A stretch of DNA of 64,000 nt from Eumeta japonica (Eukaryota; Arthropoda; Insecta; Lepidoptera; Psychidae), in the NCBI GenBank assembly GCA_005406025.1, contig BGZK01000083.1, positions 248,001-312,000 of the forward strand. The letters are read 5' to 3'. This document shows, piece by piece, positions 47,965-59,690 of the stretch. The notes beneath the pieces were generated by a model. That model was not told where the DNA came from, did no database searches, and was given only the letters and a program-made list of their open reading frames with translations. The translations under genes and the position numbers were made by a program. How positions within the stretch are numbered: the first letter of the stretch is position 1; each line of letters starts with the position of its first letter.

Positions 47965-48060
47965 GAGCTGTCTGATCTGCAGTCGGTGTCCGTGGGTAGC
48001 GATGATCACTCCCCGATAGCTCATATGCTCGTTTGCCGCTAAAAACTCCTATAAGAATAA
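47965..48060 (+). mobile_element. Retrotransposon 3' tail ('gtccgtgggtag...tatgctcgtttg')
   Basis: 'cggtgtccgtgggtagcgat' (47983-48002), 'cactccccgatagctcatat' and 'gctcgtttgccg' correspond to a tail I know to be common in Lepidoptera (ccatgggcg...gtgacccgtatgctcgtttgcc). A second copy is at 51405-51530. Confidence 0.55.
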
Positions 48061-48875
48061 TTAAGAACGCCACATATTAATGAACATAGTAATTACTAAC
48101 CCATATAATACAAAGTAATTACTGAATAATAAAAAAATTACTAAAAACACTTAGCATGTAACAAATTAATTGCACTCTTATTATGTATATTGTGGCGGGG
48201 AATTTTAATTTTGCGTCAAAGGAACAGCAGGCTTCGATTTGGTGGAGCAAAGGCCTATTCCGGTTTAAAGCTACCTGTAGGTCATAAGAAAAACATACTT
48301 AGATGCGCTTCTAAATCTGGAACACAGCGGAATTCAGCTAGACTCAAGTTACCCAGGTTTAGGGAGCAGGCGGGAATATAGGGCGTAAAAAATATGTCGG
48401 TCATCACAGAGAGGGCCACCGGCCAAGCGCGAGACAGGCTAACGCGCCGAGGGTCACGTTTAATATAATAGTTAAAATTAGCGAACCTAGGTTATTACTA
48501 GTTTTAAGGTAATGATAGAGTTACAATCAAATAAACATTTTACACGTCTCCCGATTTCCGTACAAGACAGCAAGGGTCTGAAACTATGATTACTGATCAA
48601 TAATCATTATTACAGGCCGTTTGACAAACTTTTGTGATGAGAGAGAATGGATATATATATTTTTTCGTATTTTCGGGTTACAGTAAAAAACTGATAATAA
48701 TTAAAACAAAAAAATTTTCCTCGTAGTCTTTTAAAAATCTCTTCCAGATATGGTATATGAAATAAAATTACACTTTTCGAATCCTTAAAATGGTCTATAT
48801 TATATTCTTATTATTATTATATTATTATTCATTAATCACAAAAAAAATACTTGTATTTTTCTAACTATGTTGGAT
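48061..48875. other. Mixed stretch without recognised gene
   Basis: 48195-48450 is GC-richer and overlaps a 63-codon frame without recognisable features. It may be an old repeat. The rest is AT-rich. Confidence 0.3.
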
Positions 48876-48884
48876 GTCAAGTCG

Positions 48885-49090
48885 ATTGCATTTCGATGAA
48901 AAACAATAGTGATATGTGGACAGACGGATAAAGACACCATCGTGGTATCTCCATAAAGATTGCGATCGGACCAATCTATGGGTACCCACTCTTTCTAAAA
49001 TAGAGAAACCTTCAGTTAGAACGGAGCTGGTGCCTAATTTCCCTCGGCCAAGTTGTTGTGAGTCCATTTCAATGGGTATCATCCATTTCT
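48885..49090 (-). mobile_element. Old dispersed repeat (tentative)
   Basis: A compact GC-richer block. On the minus strand it is open for 73 codons (48861-49082), with a stretch reading GTHRLVRSQSLWRYHDGVFI. I have the impression of a recurrent lepidopteran repeat with this text but cannot name it; a search is needed to settle this. Confidence 0.3.
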
Positions 49091-49504
49091 ACTGAATGGG
49101 ATGATATGTATTTAAGTTAAATAAAGTTGGATCATATCAAAAATATCGTTTGTGCGTGTATGAGATACCCAAGATGCATTCGAGGCTTTATATAGAACTA
49201 GGATGTCAGAAGGTAGCCTTACCCTTTATGACTTACTACCAAGAAAAACAGCAAAGGCCGGTCCTGTGTGACCGTTCGCGTACGTAGGCTTCAAAATTAT
49301 TCCTGTTGTTAAATCTGTCTTTATGTACAAAATAGATGTTTATATATATATCAGCTAACTTGGTACATATAAATGTTTTTTCATATAAATTTTTATATAC
49401 TAGCATTTTTCCCCGACTTCTTACATGAAATTACTGCACCGATTCAAATTTTATTTTCTTCATAGAAAGCTACAGTATCCTAAACTAATGTACCTTGCAT
49501 TTTA

Positions 49505-49740
49505 CTTTGATAGTAAATTTCTACGGCTCGATACAAATCGAAGCTGTGACCGGTAGGTAGCAGTATATATCGAAATTAAAAACAGGACGGTCAGCAGAAT
49601 ACAGAGACGAAACCGGAGTCGAAATTGAGTGCGAGACCGAGATTAGAATCAAGAGTGTGACCGGGATCCAAACTGGGTACAGTAGGGGGACAAAAACCGA
49701 AGCGGAATAGACATCGCGATCGACAGCAAGATTGATCATT
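49505..49740. repeat. Degenerate six-base-periodic G/A-rich tract
   Basis: Repeated 'gagaccga', 'aaccggagtcga', 'gtgaccgggatcc' and similar strings at near-six-base spacing. It is the complement texture of 53806-54036. The 72-codon minus frame is a by-product. Confidence 0.5.
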
Positions 49741-49921
49741 ACAAAACATGAAGGTAACTATTCTATGTATCGTAGCGGGTGAAGACGCGGACGGAAAGCT
49801 GTAGTTAAGTGTAAATAATAAAAATCAAATTTTTGCTGATCAAATGTAATAAATATTAATGTGTTTATCACTTTTACATTCTTCGTACGGTCTTCGTGCA
49901 TTTTTTTTCATTCAGCATACG

Positions 49922-50001
49922 CAGGCGCACCCTTTCGCTTAGACTTGTTTCGGACTAGACATGTCTAGTCCGAAACAAGTCTAAGCGATGGGGTGCGCCT
50001 G
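49922..50001. repeat. 80-bp near-perfect palindrome without spacer
   Basis: The central 52 bp (49936-49987) is a perfect palindrome centred between 49961 and 49962 (AGACATGTCT). Pairing continues outwards to 49922 and 50001 with two mismatches, giving 40-bp arms. The outer end is CAGGCGCACCC. The pattern suggests two terminal inverted repeats joined head to head after loss of a transposon interior, or a recent inverted duplication. Confidence 0.9.
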
Positions 50002-50194
50002 GGACCAAAGCGAAAAGTAGGGTGAATATACATACATTACTAAGTGCTTGTATGGAGCACTATATTTATGTGTGCGTGTGTGCTTCATTGTGTTTGTATG
50101 TGTATGCATTCACTTCCGCCTTCGTAGATGTGTATAATTATTTGATGAACAATGATTCTTTTTTAACGTGAGAACATTTTTGAGCATCTGTCGT

Positions 50195-50350
50195 ACAGGT
50201 ACAGTGTATTCAGTGGCCGATCCAGGGAGGGGTCATAGAGGTGATGACCCCCACGGCTGGGTCTTTGTCTTACTATTGTAATCGAATTAGAGTTAGTCTT
50301 TCGTATGCGTGACCCTCCTCTGACTGAAAGACTGAATCCACCATCGTGTG
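50195..50350 (+). mobile_element. Dispersed repeat fragment ('gtggccgatccaggg')
   Basis: 'gtggccgatccagggagggg' (50213-50232), then 'gatgacccccacggctg'. This resembles a recurrent repeat seen in many invertebrate genomes, including Lepidoptera. Class not resolved. Confidence 0.4.
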
Positions 50351-51045
50351 TATTTGTGATAGAAAGGATATCACAATTTGAAATTTGAAGACCTAAGTGA
50401 AAATGGTACAGTCAGATGGTTAACTTATCTTAGGAAGTAACCGCCGATAATATGAGATTTTTTTTTGCACCGTAATCAGTATAAGATAAATAAATAGTTG
50501 TACAGGAAACCATTTAGTTATTGTCGTTATCAGATTGTTTATTTTTTTAGCTTCATCTGTCATCGGCCAGTACGATATTCTCCAACTTTTATTTTTAGAA
50601 CTAGTGGTTTTCAAGCATTTAGGTTTTTTTATACAATTGAGAAATAATTTCTGGTTCCCAGATATTAAAATTATAATTTCGTCAAATTGTTTTGTCCACT
50701 AATACATCTTATTCGAATTCCTATTTATATAAAGTCTTCATCAATAGTTCAAAGAAAATTTTATTATGACATATCAAAAACCGCCCAAGGTGACTCAAAA
50801 ACGAAGGGTTCTGTATCTCCGTATAATATTGAATATTTAATATTTTCTAAAAAAAGGTTTAGTATTAATTATATCCGATTTACGCATGGTCGGTTAATAT
50901 TATTTGTTGTTTTGCTTAAGAGCATTATAGTTATACAAGCTGGTGTTTGTATGTATTATCATTATAGAGAGCGATCCAAAAAAAAAACTGAAAAAGACAC
51001 GTGTTTTTTGTATAATAACTTTCTTTAATTTTTAATTTATTTTAT
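50351..51045. other. AT-rich stretch, nothing recognised
   Basis: The 113-codon frame at 50687-51028 is AT-driven (I, Y, K, F rich) with no recognisable domain. Confidence 0.35.
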
Positions 51046-51240
51046 TTATATTATTTGTTGGTATAACGGCCATAGTAATACACATTCAGTGAAAATTTCA
51101 AGCGTCAACCCATTGCGCTTCAAAAGATATAGTCTTATGATAGACAGGCGAACAGTCAGGGAGCCTTGGCAATAGGGTCCCATTGGCACCATTTTGTTTA
51201 GAAACCGTAAAAACACAAGCTGATGCAACATCAAACGGGC
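51046..51240 (+). mobile_element. Dispersed 'gggttccgt/ggtaccgt' class repeat fragment
   Basis: 'ttatttgttggtataacggc' (51051-51070), 'gtgaaaatttcaagcgtc', 'gatagacaggcgaacagtca' and 'caatagggtcccattggcac' (51169-51188) follow the same order as a lepidopteran repeat of the class at 13064 and, in reverse, 62918. It is truncated and non-coding. Confidence 0.6.
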
Positions 51241-51404
51241 ATTAAAAAATGTATTTTATTTGTACGTGAAGGAGATTATATATGTATCTAGGTGACTGTA
51301 CTTATTTTGTTCCTATTATCTAAATATTGATGTTACGATCAAATACAAAATATTTTCTGTTGACTGATGTCGGTGAGTTGACATACTATTTATACTATTT
51401 GGAT

Positions 51405-51530
51405 TCACTTAGAATTGGCGTCCATGGGCGGTGGTTACTTACGGTGGTAATCTACCAATTACTATCTGACCAATAGCCCGTATGCTCGTTTGTTCTTTTA
51501 ATTCCTATGTATATAAAAGCAAAGAAAAGT
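51405..51530 (+). mobile_element. Retrotransposon 3' tail, second copy
   Basis: 'ggcgtccatgggcggtggtt' (51417-51436), 'accaattactatctgaccaa' and 'tagcccgtatgctcgtttgt' (51474-51493) match the tail at 47965-48060. It lies in the same orientation. Confidence 0.6.
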
Positions 51531-52380
51531 TGTTTATTAAATAAAATTGTCTTAAGCAATTCTGAAGTTGGATAAATAGAGACAATTAAATACTTTAGCT
51601 GCAATGTTGATAATAAAACAGATAAAGCAGATAAAAGTAAATTACATTTTATAGTATTTTCATATCACAGAAAAATAATTTTGTTCAGATAATAAACTGT
51701 ATTTCTCCGAAACAAAATGAGTGTAACTGCTTAGTTGCACTCAGCTATTGAAAAATTTGCTATTCGTTAAAAATGCTATATTCATTAAAACGAATGTCAA
51801 TCGTACTTATAATGAAATTGAAAATGCTTGAATAAGATGTGATCAGTTGACGAAATTAAACGCTATTTCCATTAAAAAATAAGTAAAAAACACACAGAAA
51901 ACTTATTAATGCTGTATAATAGTCTGTTTGTATTAATGAAGTTATTATTATATGATCAAATACAGTTTGGTTTTGGAGCTTTTAATAGAATCTTACTTCA
52001 TAGAGTGGTGTACATGTAAGCTGTAGTTCGATTTAATTTAATAGCTATGTAGCCATTTTACAGATAAGCGAGTCTATAAAAATTACAGCTTAAGAATATA
52101 ATTTTTGTGCTCACTATATAATTTTATAATCTCGCTTATAAGCGATTAATTTATATGGAAAATGTTTATTTTGAAGACGTATAAATACCGTGCTGACTGA
52201 GGATTTGTTCCATCGCTAATTATATTCAGTTCGTTTGCCAAACAAGCACTACACCCGATTTTTTTATTAACGGTCATCAAAAGTATTGCATGGTCACAAA
52301 AGTTACGTAATAACGAAGTTTTTTTGCTGACTTGATATTAATATGACTAATAATTTCATTACTTCTCCTATTTTGCATAT
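51531..52380. other. AT-rich stretch, nothing recognised
   Basis: No recognised element. Confidence 0.35.
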
Positions 52381-52384
52381 TTTC

Positions 52385-52760
52385 GTTTTATAAAATCACA
52401 GCTATTTCCCACAAGGGTGAGCAGAGACCACAGATTTCCACATTGTACAATCTTTGCATACCTAGCTCTCTTGGTTCACTGACATCCGTCAATCGTTTCA
52501 TCTGGTAGTGCCAAGACTTGGCCCTTATTTAACAAGCCAACAATTTGGTCTTCATAAAAGTATCCCTTGGCGACCCTTCCACCATAGACATTCGCTCTAT
52601 AGATTTGTTTTCTCGATCTACCTTCCTTCGTCCTTCCAGATAGCCAAACCACAGCAACATACCTTTTTCTATTCTCGTAGGTACATCTTCTTTCAAACCA
52701 CATAATTTTCTGACAACACTGTTCCTATGTCTATCTTTCAAATACACTTCAAACATAGTA
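52385..52760 (-). pseudogene. Non-LTR retrotransposon reverse-transcriptase C-terminal tail, frameshifted
   Basis: On the minus strand, from 52756, the frame reads through RNSVVRKLCGLKEDVPTRIE and GMLLWFGYLEGR. It then continues in a neighbouring frame with KQIYRANVYGGRVAKG and LLNKGQVLALPDETIDGC, and probably with an 'R-W-S-L-V-S-A-Y-P' type end near 52400. The R-x-E-x-G-M-L-R-W-F-G-H-x-E-R ... K-x-I-Y-x-A-x-V ... G-R-P pattern is typical of the region after the polymerase domain in many insect LINEs. A frameshift falls near 52630. Polymerase motifs and the 5' part are missing, so it is a dead 5'-truncated copy. Confidence 0.8.
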
Positions 52761-53060
52761 CACGTTGTCGAAAACCTACACTATAAACATTATTATATTT
52801 TTACCCATTGATATATGTAATTAAATATTTTCATAATATAATTCATTACTTTTATTAATTTAAGGTACAATCTTTTTCGTGATAAATTGATGGCGTAATT
52901 TTATTCGACAATTAAACGAAGTCATACATTAACTAAAACAAATACTATTGATATAATCAAATTACACCAGTATATTGAATAGTCGTCATAAAGAATAGAT
53001 ATTTTCAATGTCAAAAGCGATTCTTTAATAGGTTCCTTAATCGGAAATAGGTGGATCCAA
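52761..53060. other. AT-rich stretch, nothing recognised
   Basis: No recognised element. Confidence 0.35.
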
Positions 53061-53064
53061 TAAA

Positions 53065-53330
53065 ATAATACGTGATACACGTGCGCTCGGTTAGCACACG
53101 TGCGTTAACACCGGCCAGTGCGCTGACGCGCGCTGAGCACGTAGGGGCGCGGGCGCATTTATCACAATCGGACCACCATTATGAACGTTTTAACCGATCG
53201 GGCTTTAGAAATTGCAGTTTTTCCTTAAATATTTCCTTAACGGACTGCGTGGTTTGTTTGCATTTTATCATGCAACCTCTACGCCGCGTGCCGGAGGGTG
53301 AGAAAAACGAGGTTACGACGTGATTTTTAG
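53065..53330. promoter_or_regulatory. CpG-rich patch with clustered CACGTG E-boxes
   Basis: CACGTG occurs at about 53078 and 53096 within 25 bp, in 'gatacacgtgcgctcgg' and 'gcacacgtgcgtt'. A CpG-dense segment to 53155 follows ('gcgctgacgcgcgctgagca'). CACGTG is the site of many bHLH factors, including CLOCK-CYCLE and Myc-Max types. The 83-codon frame has no recognisable domain. Confidence 0.35.
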
Positions 53331-53805
53331 ATTTGTTTGTTTAACCGTCTGTTTATTTGTTCGATCTTCACGTGAACGCTGCTGCATTGATTTTGATGAA
53401 ACTATTGCTTATAATTAGAAAAATAAGCGAAAGATATATATACTCTTTATTGCTGCCACAAAGATAGTCAGATACCTATCAATAAAAACACACGTTTTTT
53501 ACAATCAGGTACAATTATTATGAAGTGACATGTAAAAGCAAAAATATTTTAATATATTAGTATTAAAATAAGGTATTAAGATATCTATTGACGTAAATTT
53601 AATTTGCTCAGGCGCGTGGGCATAGAAGTGTATTGCAAATCTTACTTTTGACGGGTCTTGCTTTACCTTTCTTTTCTGACTCATTTTCTATCGTCGTTGT
53701 TTTGTTGAGTTGGTAGTTTTTGGGAGAAAGACAAACAAACTAAATGATATTTCGCTATAAAATAATATTTTGAAGTAAATATTTATTACTATTCCTATTT
53801 ATTGT
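53331..53805. other. AT-rich stretch, nothing recognised
   Basis: No recognised element. Confidence 0.35.
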
Positions 53806-54036
53806 TTCAATGTCGATTTTGGCTTCGTTGCGTTCCGACCCCACTCTTTGTTTGAATCCTATTTCTATTCATAAATTCAATTTTGATCCGAGTTTCATTC
53901 ACCTTTCTAAAGCTAATACCATTTTCGGTTTCAAATCCGATCTCACTTTCAATCCTGTTCCACTCCTGCGCATGATTCTAATTCCAATTCCTGTTTTGCT
54001 CTTGATTCCGATTCCTATCCGCTTTCAGTGTAGGTC
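53806..54036. repeat. Degenerate six-base-periodic C/T-rich tract
   Basis: 'gattccgattcctatccg' (54004-54021), 'ctaattccaattcctg' and similar strings make the six-base unit (near ATTCCG/ATTCCT) clearest here. The 80-codon plus frame is the translation of the repeat (alternating S, L, P, I, N, F) and not a gene. Confidence 0.6.
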
Positions 54037-54870
54037 CCTATTTTGTTATTAAAAATTAATATCATATCAGGAAAAATAAACTCATTGTTCTTAATTAAAT
54101 TTTGAAAGGCAATAATAATTACTGTGGGTAAGCCTTCGACGATAGACATATGTCGTTCCGAACTTTTTGGTAGGACTTTCTTAGACGTAAAATTCTGTAA
54201 CATATTAATTTGATGCATTTTTTACCACTTACCGCTTATCGAGTCAGCGTGAACTATGAAGCGTCCCTTTTGACAATTTGCTTATAAACATAAATATTTA
54301 TGTATTATAGTATTTTAAATACAAAATAAAAATCAAATATAACCTAGAAAATCTCATACATACTGAATTGTTGACGTATTAATAAAGGTTCAAATTATAA
54401 GAACCCAAAACCAACGACTGCACAAAATGATTGATGGATAACAAGCGAAGCAAGAGAGGTATGCCTTTTGGAAAATAAGCATGAGTTTATAATAATGATA
54501 ATAATAATAATTATTATTGCATACAAAAGAATGCGAAAAAAATACCCCAACGACGATAAAGACACAAAAACTTACAGATAAGTTAAAAAGCACTAAGTGC
54601 ACAAACAGACAGGGAGTAGTTATCTTGGTTTATGCTGTTTTAATGTTTGTTCTGTCATTTTTATCTATTGAAAAAAATATTAGGGGCTAGAAAGCATTAA
54701 CCGTTTAGATGACATCCGTCAAATAGCTCACGATCAAATAACCGTATATGAAACTCGTTTTCGAAATTTGTTTTCTTTTAAAAACATGCTTCAATATTAA
54801 TAACGTTATATATTAATAAAGTTATACAAAGAAATCGAAATGTACTGGAAACAGGTACGGGAGTACTTAT
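54037..54870. other. AT-rich stretch, nothing recognised
   Basis: An (ATA/ATT)n tract lies at 54491-54520. No other element. Confidence 0.35.
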
Positions 54871-54871
54871 A

Positions 54872-54895
54872 CGGGGAATACTTCCGTATTCCCCG
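54872..54895. repeat. 10-bp perfect hairpin
   Basis: CGGGGAATAC (54872-54881) pairs with GTATTCCCCG (54886-54895) around a TTCC loop, directly before a TTC microsatellite. Small; meaning unknown. Confidence 0.8.
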
Positions 54896-54901
54896 CCTCG
54901 T

Positions 54902-54925
54902 TTCTTCTTCTTCTTCTTCTTCTTT
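54902..54925. repeat. (TTC)n microsatellite
   Basis: Eight TTC units. The minus frame across it gives a run of arginines and is not a gene. Confidence 0.9.
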
Positions 54926-56620
54926 TCATGAAGCTTTCGGTCGCGGGCCTTTCTGGAAAAAAGAAGTCCCGCAAGGAGCCCGGCAAACGAAACTCGCCTG
55001 TGAAATCTAAAATGTAATAAAAACTTTTCCCACTCGCTTTTGTCTTTAGCCGCATCCCGCCGCCGAGAGATGGCGCTGGTGCTGTCAGATATTTATGTCG
55101 TATGAGAAAACGCTTTTCTCGCTTTTTATGTGTATAAATTGTTATTAAGTTTTCAAAAAAGACTTATTTCTAAATATGATAATTTTGAAAACGCTTAAAG
55201 TGATCATTTTAATTTTGACCGAGAACATGACCCCCGCGTAGATAACATTTTCATTGTCTTCATTGACGGTAAGATATTATTAGTATTTACTGACTAGTTA
55301 AGGTTGCTAATGATGGACTATGTTACTGATCTAGAATCATTTTTTTTTAATGATCATCGGAAGTGCAAATTTTCATTAATAAGAGTGCATAAATGTAAAC
55401 ACGTTTTATTGTTTTGTTGTGTGTGCTTAAAACTTTCTGAAACACCTACTGCCACTCTCAGTTTTGTTTTTCAACTTTACGTATTTTTGTATCTGTGTAA
55501 ATACTCGTAACTACGGGATCATGTTTTATACAGAAACAGTTTATACAGAATTAATTAAAAACTTACCAAGTATTACGGAAAACTGCTTGATATTCCTATA
55601 CTTCATGTAATAAATATGCATTGGTATTTTTTTATTAAATAACTTTGCATTAATTTTTAATTACAAAGCACTTAATTCTGATGAGAATTGGTATGTTCTT
55701 TATATTCACGATGCAATTATGAAATATGTATACCATGCAACTACTTTGAAAGAAACATTTCATTTTTATTCACTAAAAATTAATAATATATACATATTTC
55801 CCAAATTACTCGTCATATTCCTTTCATAAAATAACATATTTCATATTTAAATTGCTACAATTCGTTTAATAAGCCTATATTTTCTCATTAAACTGAGACA
55901 TCCTATTCAATTCATCGTATAATAGGTGCAGTACAAATGATTTCGTTAACCAAAATACCTTGACACACATTTCAATGCAGAAAATTGATAACATATGCGA
56001 TAAGTGCATTGAAGGTTGCATTAGTGAACTGATGCAATTGTTAGTTTTGTGCATGTGTTGAATTTATATTCTAGAACAAAATACAAGCTTCGTTCACCAA
56101 AACGACGCCAGTTCTTGCTGGAATTCATAATTACCCTAAAGATTTTTTTTATTGTATTTTAGGTTCTCACACCAAACTAATTTTATCGATTCTCGTTTTC
56201 AACTGTCATTATTTCGTTTTAACTCATTACTTAACATATTCATCAAATTTTATTTCGGTGTTACGAGAAAGCAATATTTTTAAGGTATAGTTCTGTTAAT
56301 AAAGAAAAACAATAATATAGTTTTTTTTTTATAGACACATAAAAGGATATCTTTACAAATAAATCACGCCCAAAAACAATAATTAATTCATCTCAACAAA
56401 CGATATCGTCAATGCATCAGAAAATGGCTACGTGCAACCTTAGACACGGCCATAGGACGTATCGAATTATCTGTGTCAATGTAGGTACAGCTAAACATAC
56501 ACTATAGGCACCTAGGCGCGTCGAAGTGGGTCAAAACGCACTCAATGACTTCAGACGCAAGGTTATACGAGCGCATAATGCTGTCATTTAAGTGCATACC
56601 GACTGTTTTAGAGTTCTAGT
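54926..56620. other. Mostly AT-rich stretch, no gene recognised
   Basis: 54930-55090 is GC-richer and contains 'gagagatggcgctggtgctg' (55065-55084). 56430-56600 rises in CG content ahead of the next CpG block. Frame 55304-55510 lacks family features. Confidence 0.35.
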
Positions 56621-56624
56621 GCTC

Positions 56625-57210
56625 AGCTAGATTAAGATGGCGCTGCGGCGGCGAAAACCCGTTTGCCTTTTGAAACGTTACAAGCACTACGTCTACAGCG
56701 CTGTTAAGGACATGTTCGGTCATTATTGTAGGTCGAAACGCTTATCGTGACGGGCGAATAGGTGGCGATCGCATTTTTGTTTTAGGTTTACGGCTTTTTC
56801 CGCCTCTTTTAGGAAAAATTTGAGACCGTTTGTGCTTACCCACCGCGACGTATAGGGCGCCAACACGCGGGGCCTTGGCGGTGAGAAAACGCCGCAAGGT
56901 CAAGGACTCTACTGTCTGCGCGATATCCTGCGATGGATATATTTCCTAACGGGTCAGACACGTGATTTTCTAGCGCTTTGCATCGTCCTGCGACTACGGT
57001 AGCCTTGTACGAGTCGTCGCCTTGTTTAACGGGGCGTATGTTTTGTATCTGCACGCTCTTTCGGACACGTTATCCTCTAGGTAATTTAAATACTCTAGCG
57101 ATTGTTGAATTTACGGCAGATATGACCAACCATGCGGCCATTTTAGTTCAACATAGCCTTTAGAACTGTGGTAGTGTAAAGGGTCGACCAAATCGTCGCG
57201 GTTGCTTTAG
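56625..57210. promoter_or_regulatory. CpG-rich block, candidate promoter
   Basis: 'aagatggcgctgcggcggcg' (56634-56653) begins a block of balanced, CG-containing sequence about 600 bp long with few AT tracts. AAGATGGCG matches the motif at 5971, 21261 and 37648. Frames of 61-72 codons lie on both strands without recognisable domains. A promoter or 5' exon is plausible, but strand and gene are unknown. Confidence 0.3.
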
Positions 57211-57590
57211 AATCATAATCAGTCCCTCAACAAGGGCGTGGAGTCATATCAAACTACGCGCTGCTGAGAATACTTTATGCCTTATATCTAGAAATACCTC
57301 ATGTCGACAGCACCCGTTACCAGCCCTTGATCCTCACCTGTCCAACGTACTGAGGGCTATAAGTTACCACCCTTCAGTCTGAAATGAAAACATCGCGGGA
57401 GAATGTTGGCTCTGGAGTGGGCTGACACAACAACTACTGTACCGGTATTCCGTGTATATTACATTATAGTTTTGTAACCAGACTGAATCGCGTTTTCATT
57501 CTTCCAAGTTCATTTTAATTTAATTTTAAATTTGAAAATCTGCATTGTTGCGAAATAGAGAACACTCATGCCCCGTGTTTGTATTGGAAA
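57211..57590. other. Mixed stretch, no gene recognised
   Basis: 57290-57440 is GC-richer and could be an old repeat. Nothing specific. Confidence 0.3.
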
Positions 57591-57629
57591 AATATATCGA
57601 AGTAGTTATTTTGACTAATTCAATCTAGA

Positions 57630-57995
57630 ACGGGCGATTAGTGGGCGGCAAGTTTGACGTCAATGACACGTCAAGCTGGGTTTTTCCCTCCATCTGCCAT
57701 TTTTAAAAAGAACCATCGCCATTACGCTAAACCGAAAGCGAGCATGCGTTCCGAGTCCCTTTGTGTGTACGAGCACGCGGTTGGAACCGCGCCAGCTGAC
57801 GCGACCTTGTACCCGACACAATATTATGATATCGGCATTCGACTGTTGCGCTTGTCAACGTAGAACTGCACTCTCATCAGGTGCGTATGAGGAAAGGCTT
57901 TTGATGCATACACGGTTGCAAATTCCGGCGAACTGCATAGCTGACGTGGCCTGCATCGCGCGAACGATCTTGCAATTTTATTCATACATTTCCAA
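57630..57995. promoter_or_regulatory. CpG-rich block
   Basis: It includes 'tttgacgtcaatgacacgtc' (57653-57672) with a CRE-like TGACGTCA, and 'acgcggttggaaccgcgcca' (57774-57793), which holds a GCGGTT/AACCGC inverted repeat. Two overlapping plus-strand frames (57654-57863 and 57763-58020) lack recognisable domains. A regulatory region is the best guess. Confidence 0.3.
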
Positions 57996-58955
57996 AATCG
58001 AATGTGAAAATTTTCTTTGAGTGTTATTACAACAATAAATCAAAAGCATATTTTTTTATTGTTTTCTTTAAAACATCTTACACTTTTTTTAATGTCATAT
58101 AATAGAGAAGTTTTGACAATTGTTTGTAAGGTAATTTAAATTCGCCCTTACTTTATATAACTTATTTTTTACGAATTAGGTTAATTGAATTTTGCTACTG
58201 TAAACCAAGTATTACCATTTTTCATTGCATTTTTTTTTCATAAATAATAAATTCTTTGCATTCTTATTTATAAAGAATAAAATAAAAATAAGTAGAAGAC
58301 TTTTCCTTTAATACTGTCGTTCAAAAGTATGATTCATTTAAGTTCAACATTATGTGGGTAGTAATGAAATATCTTACAATAATGTTATGTTCCTTTGTGC
58401 TTTTTCCTTCACGGTATGACATCACACGCTCTGTTTGCCTTTGAGTGCTTACACGTGCAACTGTTCTTGTGGACTATTTAAGCAAATTTAGATTTTAAAA
58501 TAAGTTTGGATTAATATAATCACATATAAGCCACAATTACTTAATCTTGTACTTATATTAAGCGCGTTTTCGTTGGCGTTTTGTCTGAGTAGTGCAATAT
58601 ATGGTTGTATCGTACTTATTTATAAAGTACTTATCAGTTGCACATGTGCGCAAATAAATGGTTAGTCAAACGTTATTATTTCATTATTAAAATATTCTTT
58701 ACGTAACAACAGTTCATTTTCCGTACAATTTCCACAACAAGTGCGAATAAGACTTGCCCTGACGGTTCCGTATAAACGTAATTATGTATATTATTATGTA
58801 TTCATTCATAGAGAGTTCTGATGATGAGTCTGGCGAAATATCGATCCGGAGATTCTCAAACTTTTGCGTTTTTCTTTGTTCAAAAAGTTTTCAAAGAGTT
58901 TAATTATTCATATTTATGGAAAATGAAATTTTCACACCGAAACTTAAAAAAAAAT
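57996..58955. other. AT-rich stretch, nothing recognised
   Basis: No recognised element. Confidence 0.35.
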
Positions 58956-59079
58956 GTTCTCCCGTACATCGGTTTACATCACAATTAATGCTCCAACTAC
59001 AAATTTTGAATTGAAATCACAGTAGGAAATTTTAAATTATATAACCACAAGTTTATTTAGTTATGTACTCGTGATGAGA

Positions 59080-59365
59080 TACCTTATTTCTACCAAGTTT
59101 TATATAATTCTAGGTCAGTGCCCTATAGGTCACGATGTACTTGCGACGTTAAAATATGCCATGAAAATTACCGTATTTTTTACGTTGACTTAAAAGCATA
59201 ATTTTTTACAGCTTCAAGATCCTATGAAACTAAGTATTTTAAATTAATTTTAATTTGACAACTTCGCGAATTCCTGAGAAAAATCATCTTGACAGGCAGA
59301 CAGATGGACAGACTGACAAGAAACCGGTTTCATAAAAACATTCGTTTTAGGGTACGGAACAACAA
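59080..59365 (+). mobile_element. Dispersed 'acggaaccct' class repeat
   Basis: 'tttctaccaagttttatata' (59088-59107), 'attctaggtcagtgccctat', 'gaaaaatcatcttgacaggc' and 'agacagatggacagactgac' (59299-59318) occur in this order, and 'tagggtacggaac' follows near the end. The order is that of a lepidopteran repeat class I recognise, here truncated. The start may lie earlier, near 58960. Confidence 0.6.
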
Positions 59366-59690
59366 AAATATTCAATATTCATTACCTTCCACAAAATAGA
59401 GTATCGCCAGCAATAAGCTAACTAAAATGACAAATACATGCGCGAATTGTCCCCGATGAATATTTCATTTGGTCTTCTCTATTGTAATTTTTATACGAAG
59501 GTCACTTTGAAATTTTTGAAATGGAGTTTTGCCAAAAACCGGTTTATCGTGGTTATGATCGCGCACGCATGCAAGTCTGCTTCGCCACAAAATCACGCGC
59601 AGTAGTCACTTCCCGCGTTTTTAAGCGTACGTATCGTATTGTGTTTCTGTGAAACAAATAAGGTATTTGAAACATTAGCATTGGCGAGCT

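Noticed and set aside
50687..51028. 113-codon plus-strand frame
   Set aside because: AT-driven residue use, no domain, and it abuts a dispersed repeat; chance open frame.
53810..54052. 80-codon plus-strand frame
   Set aside because: It is the translation of a degenerate hexamer tract, so it stays open because of the repeat period.
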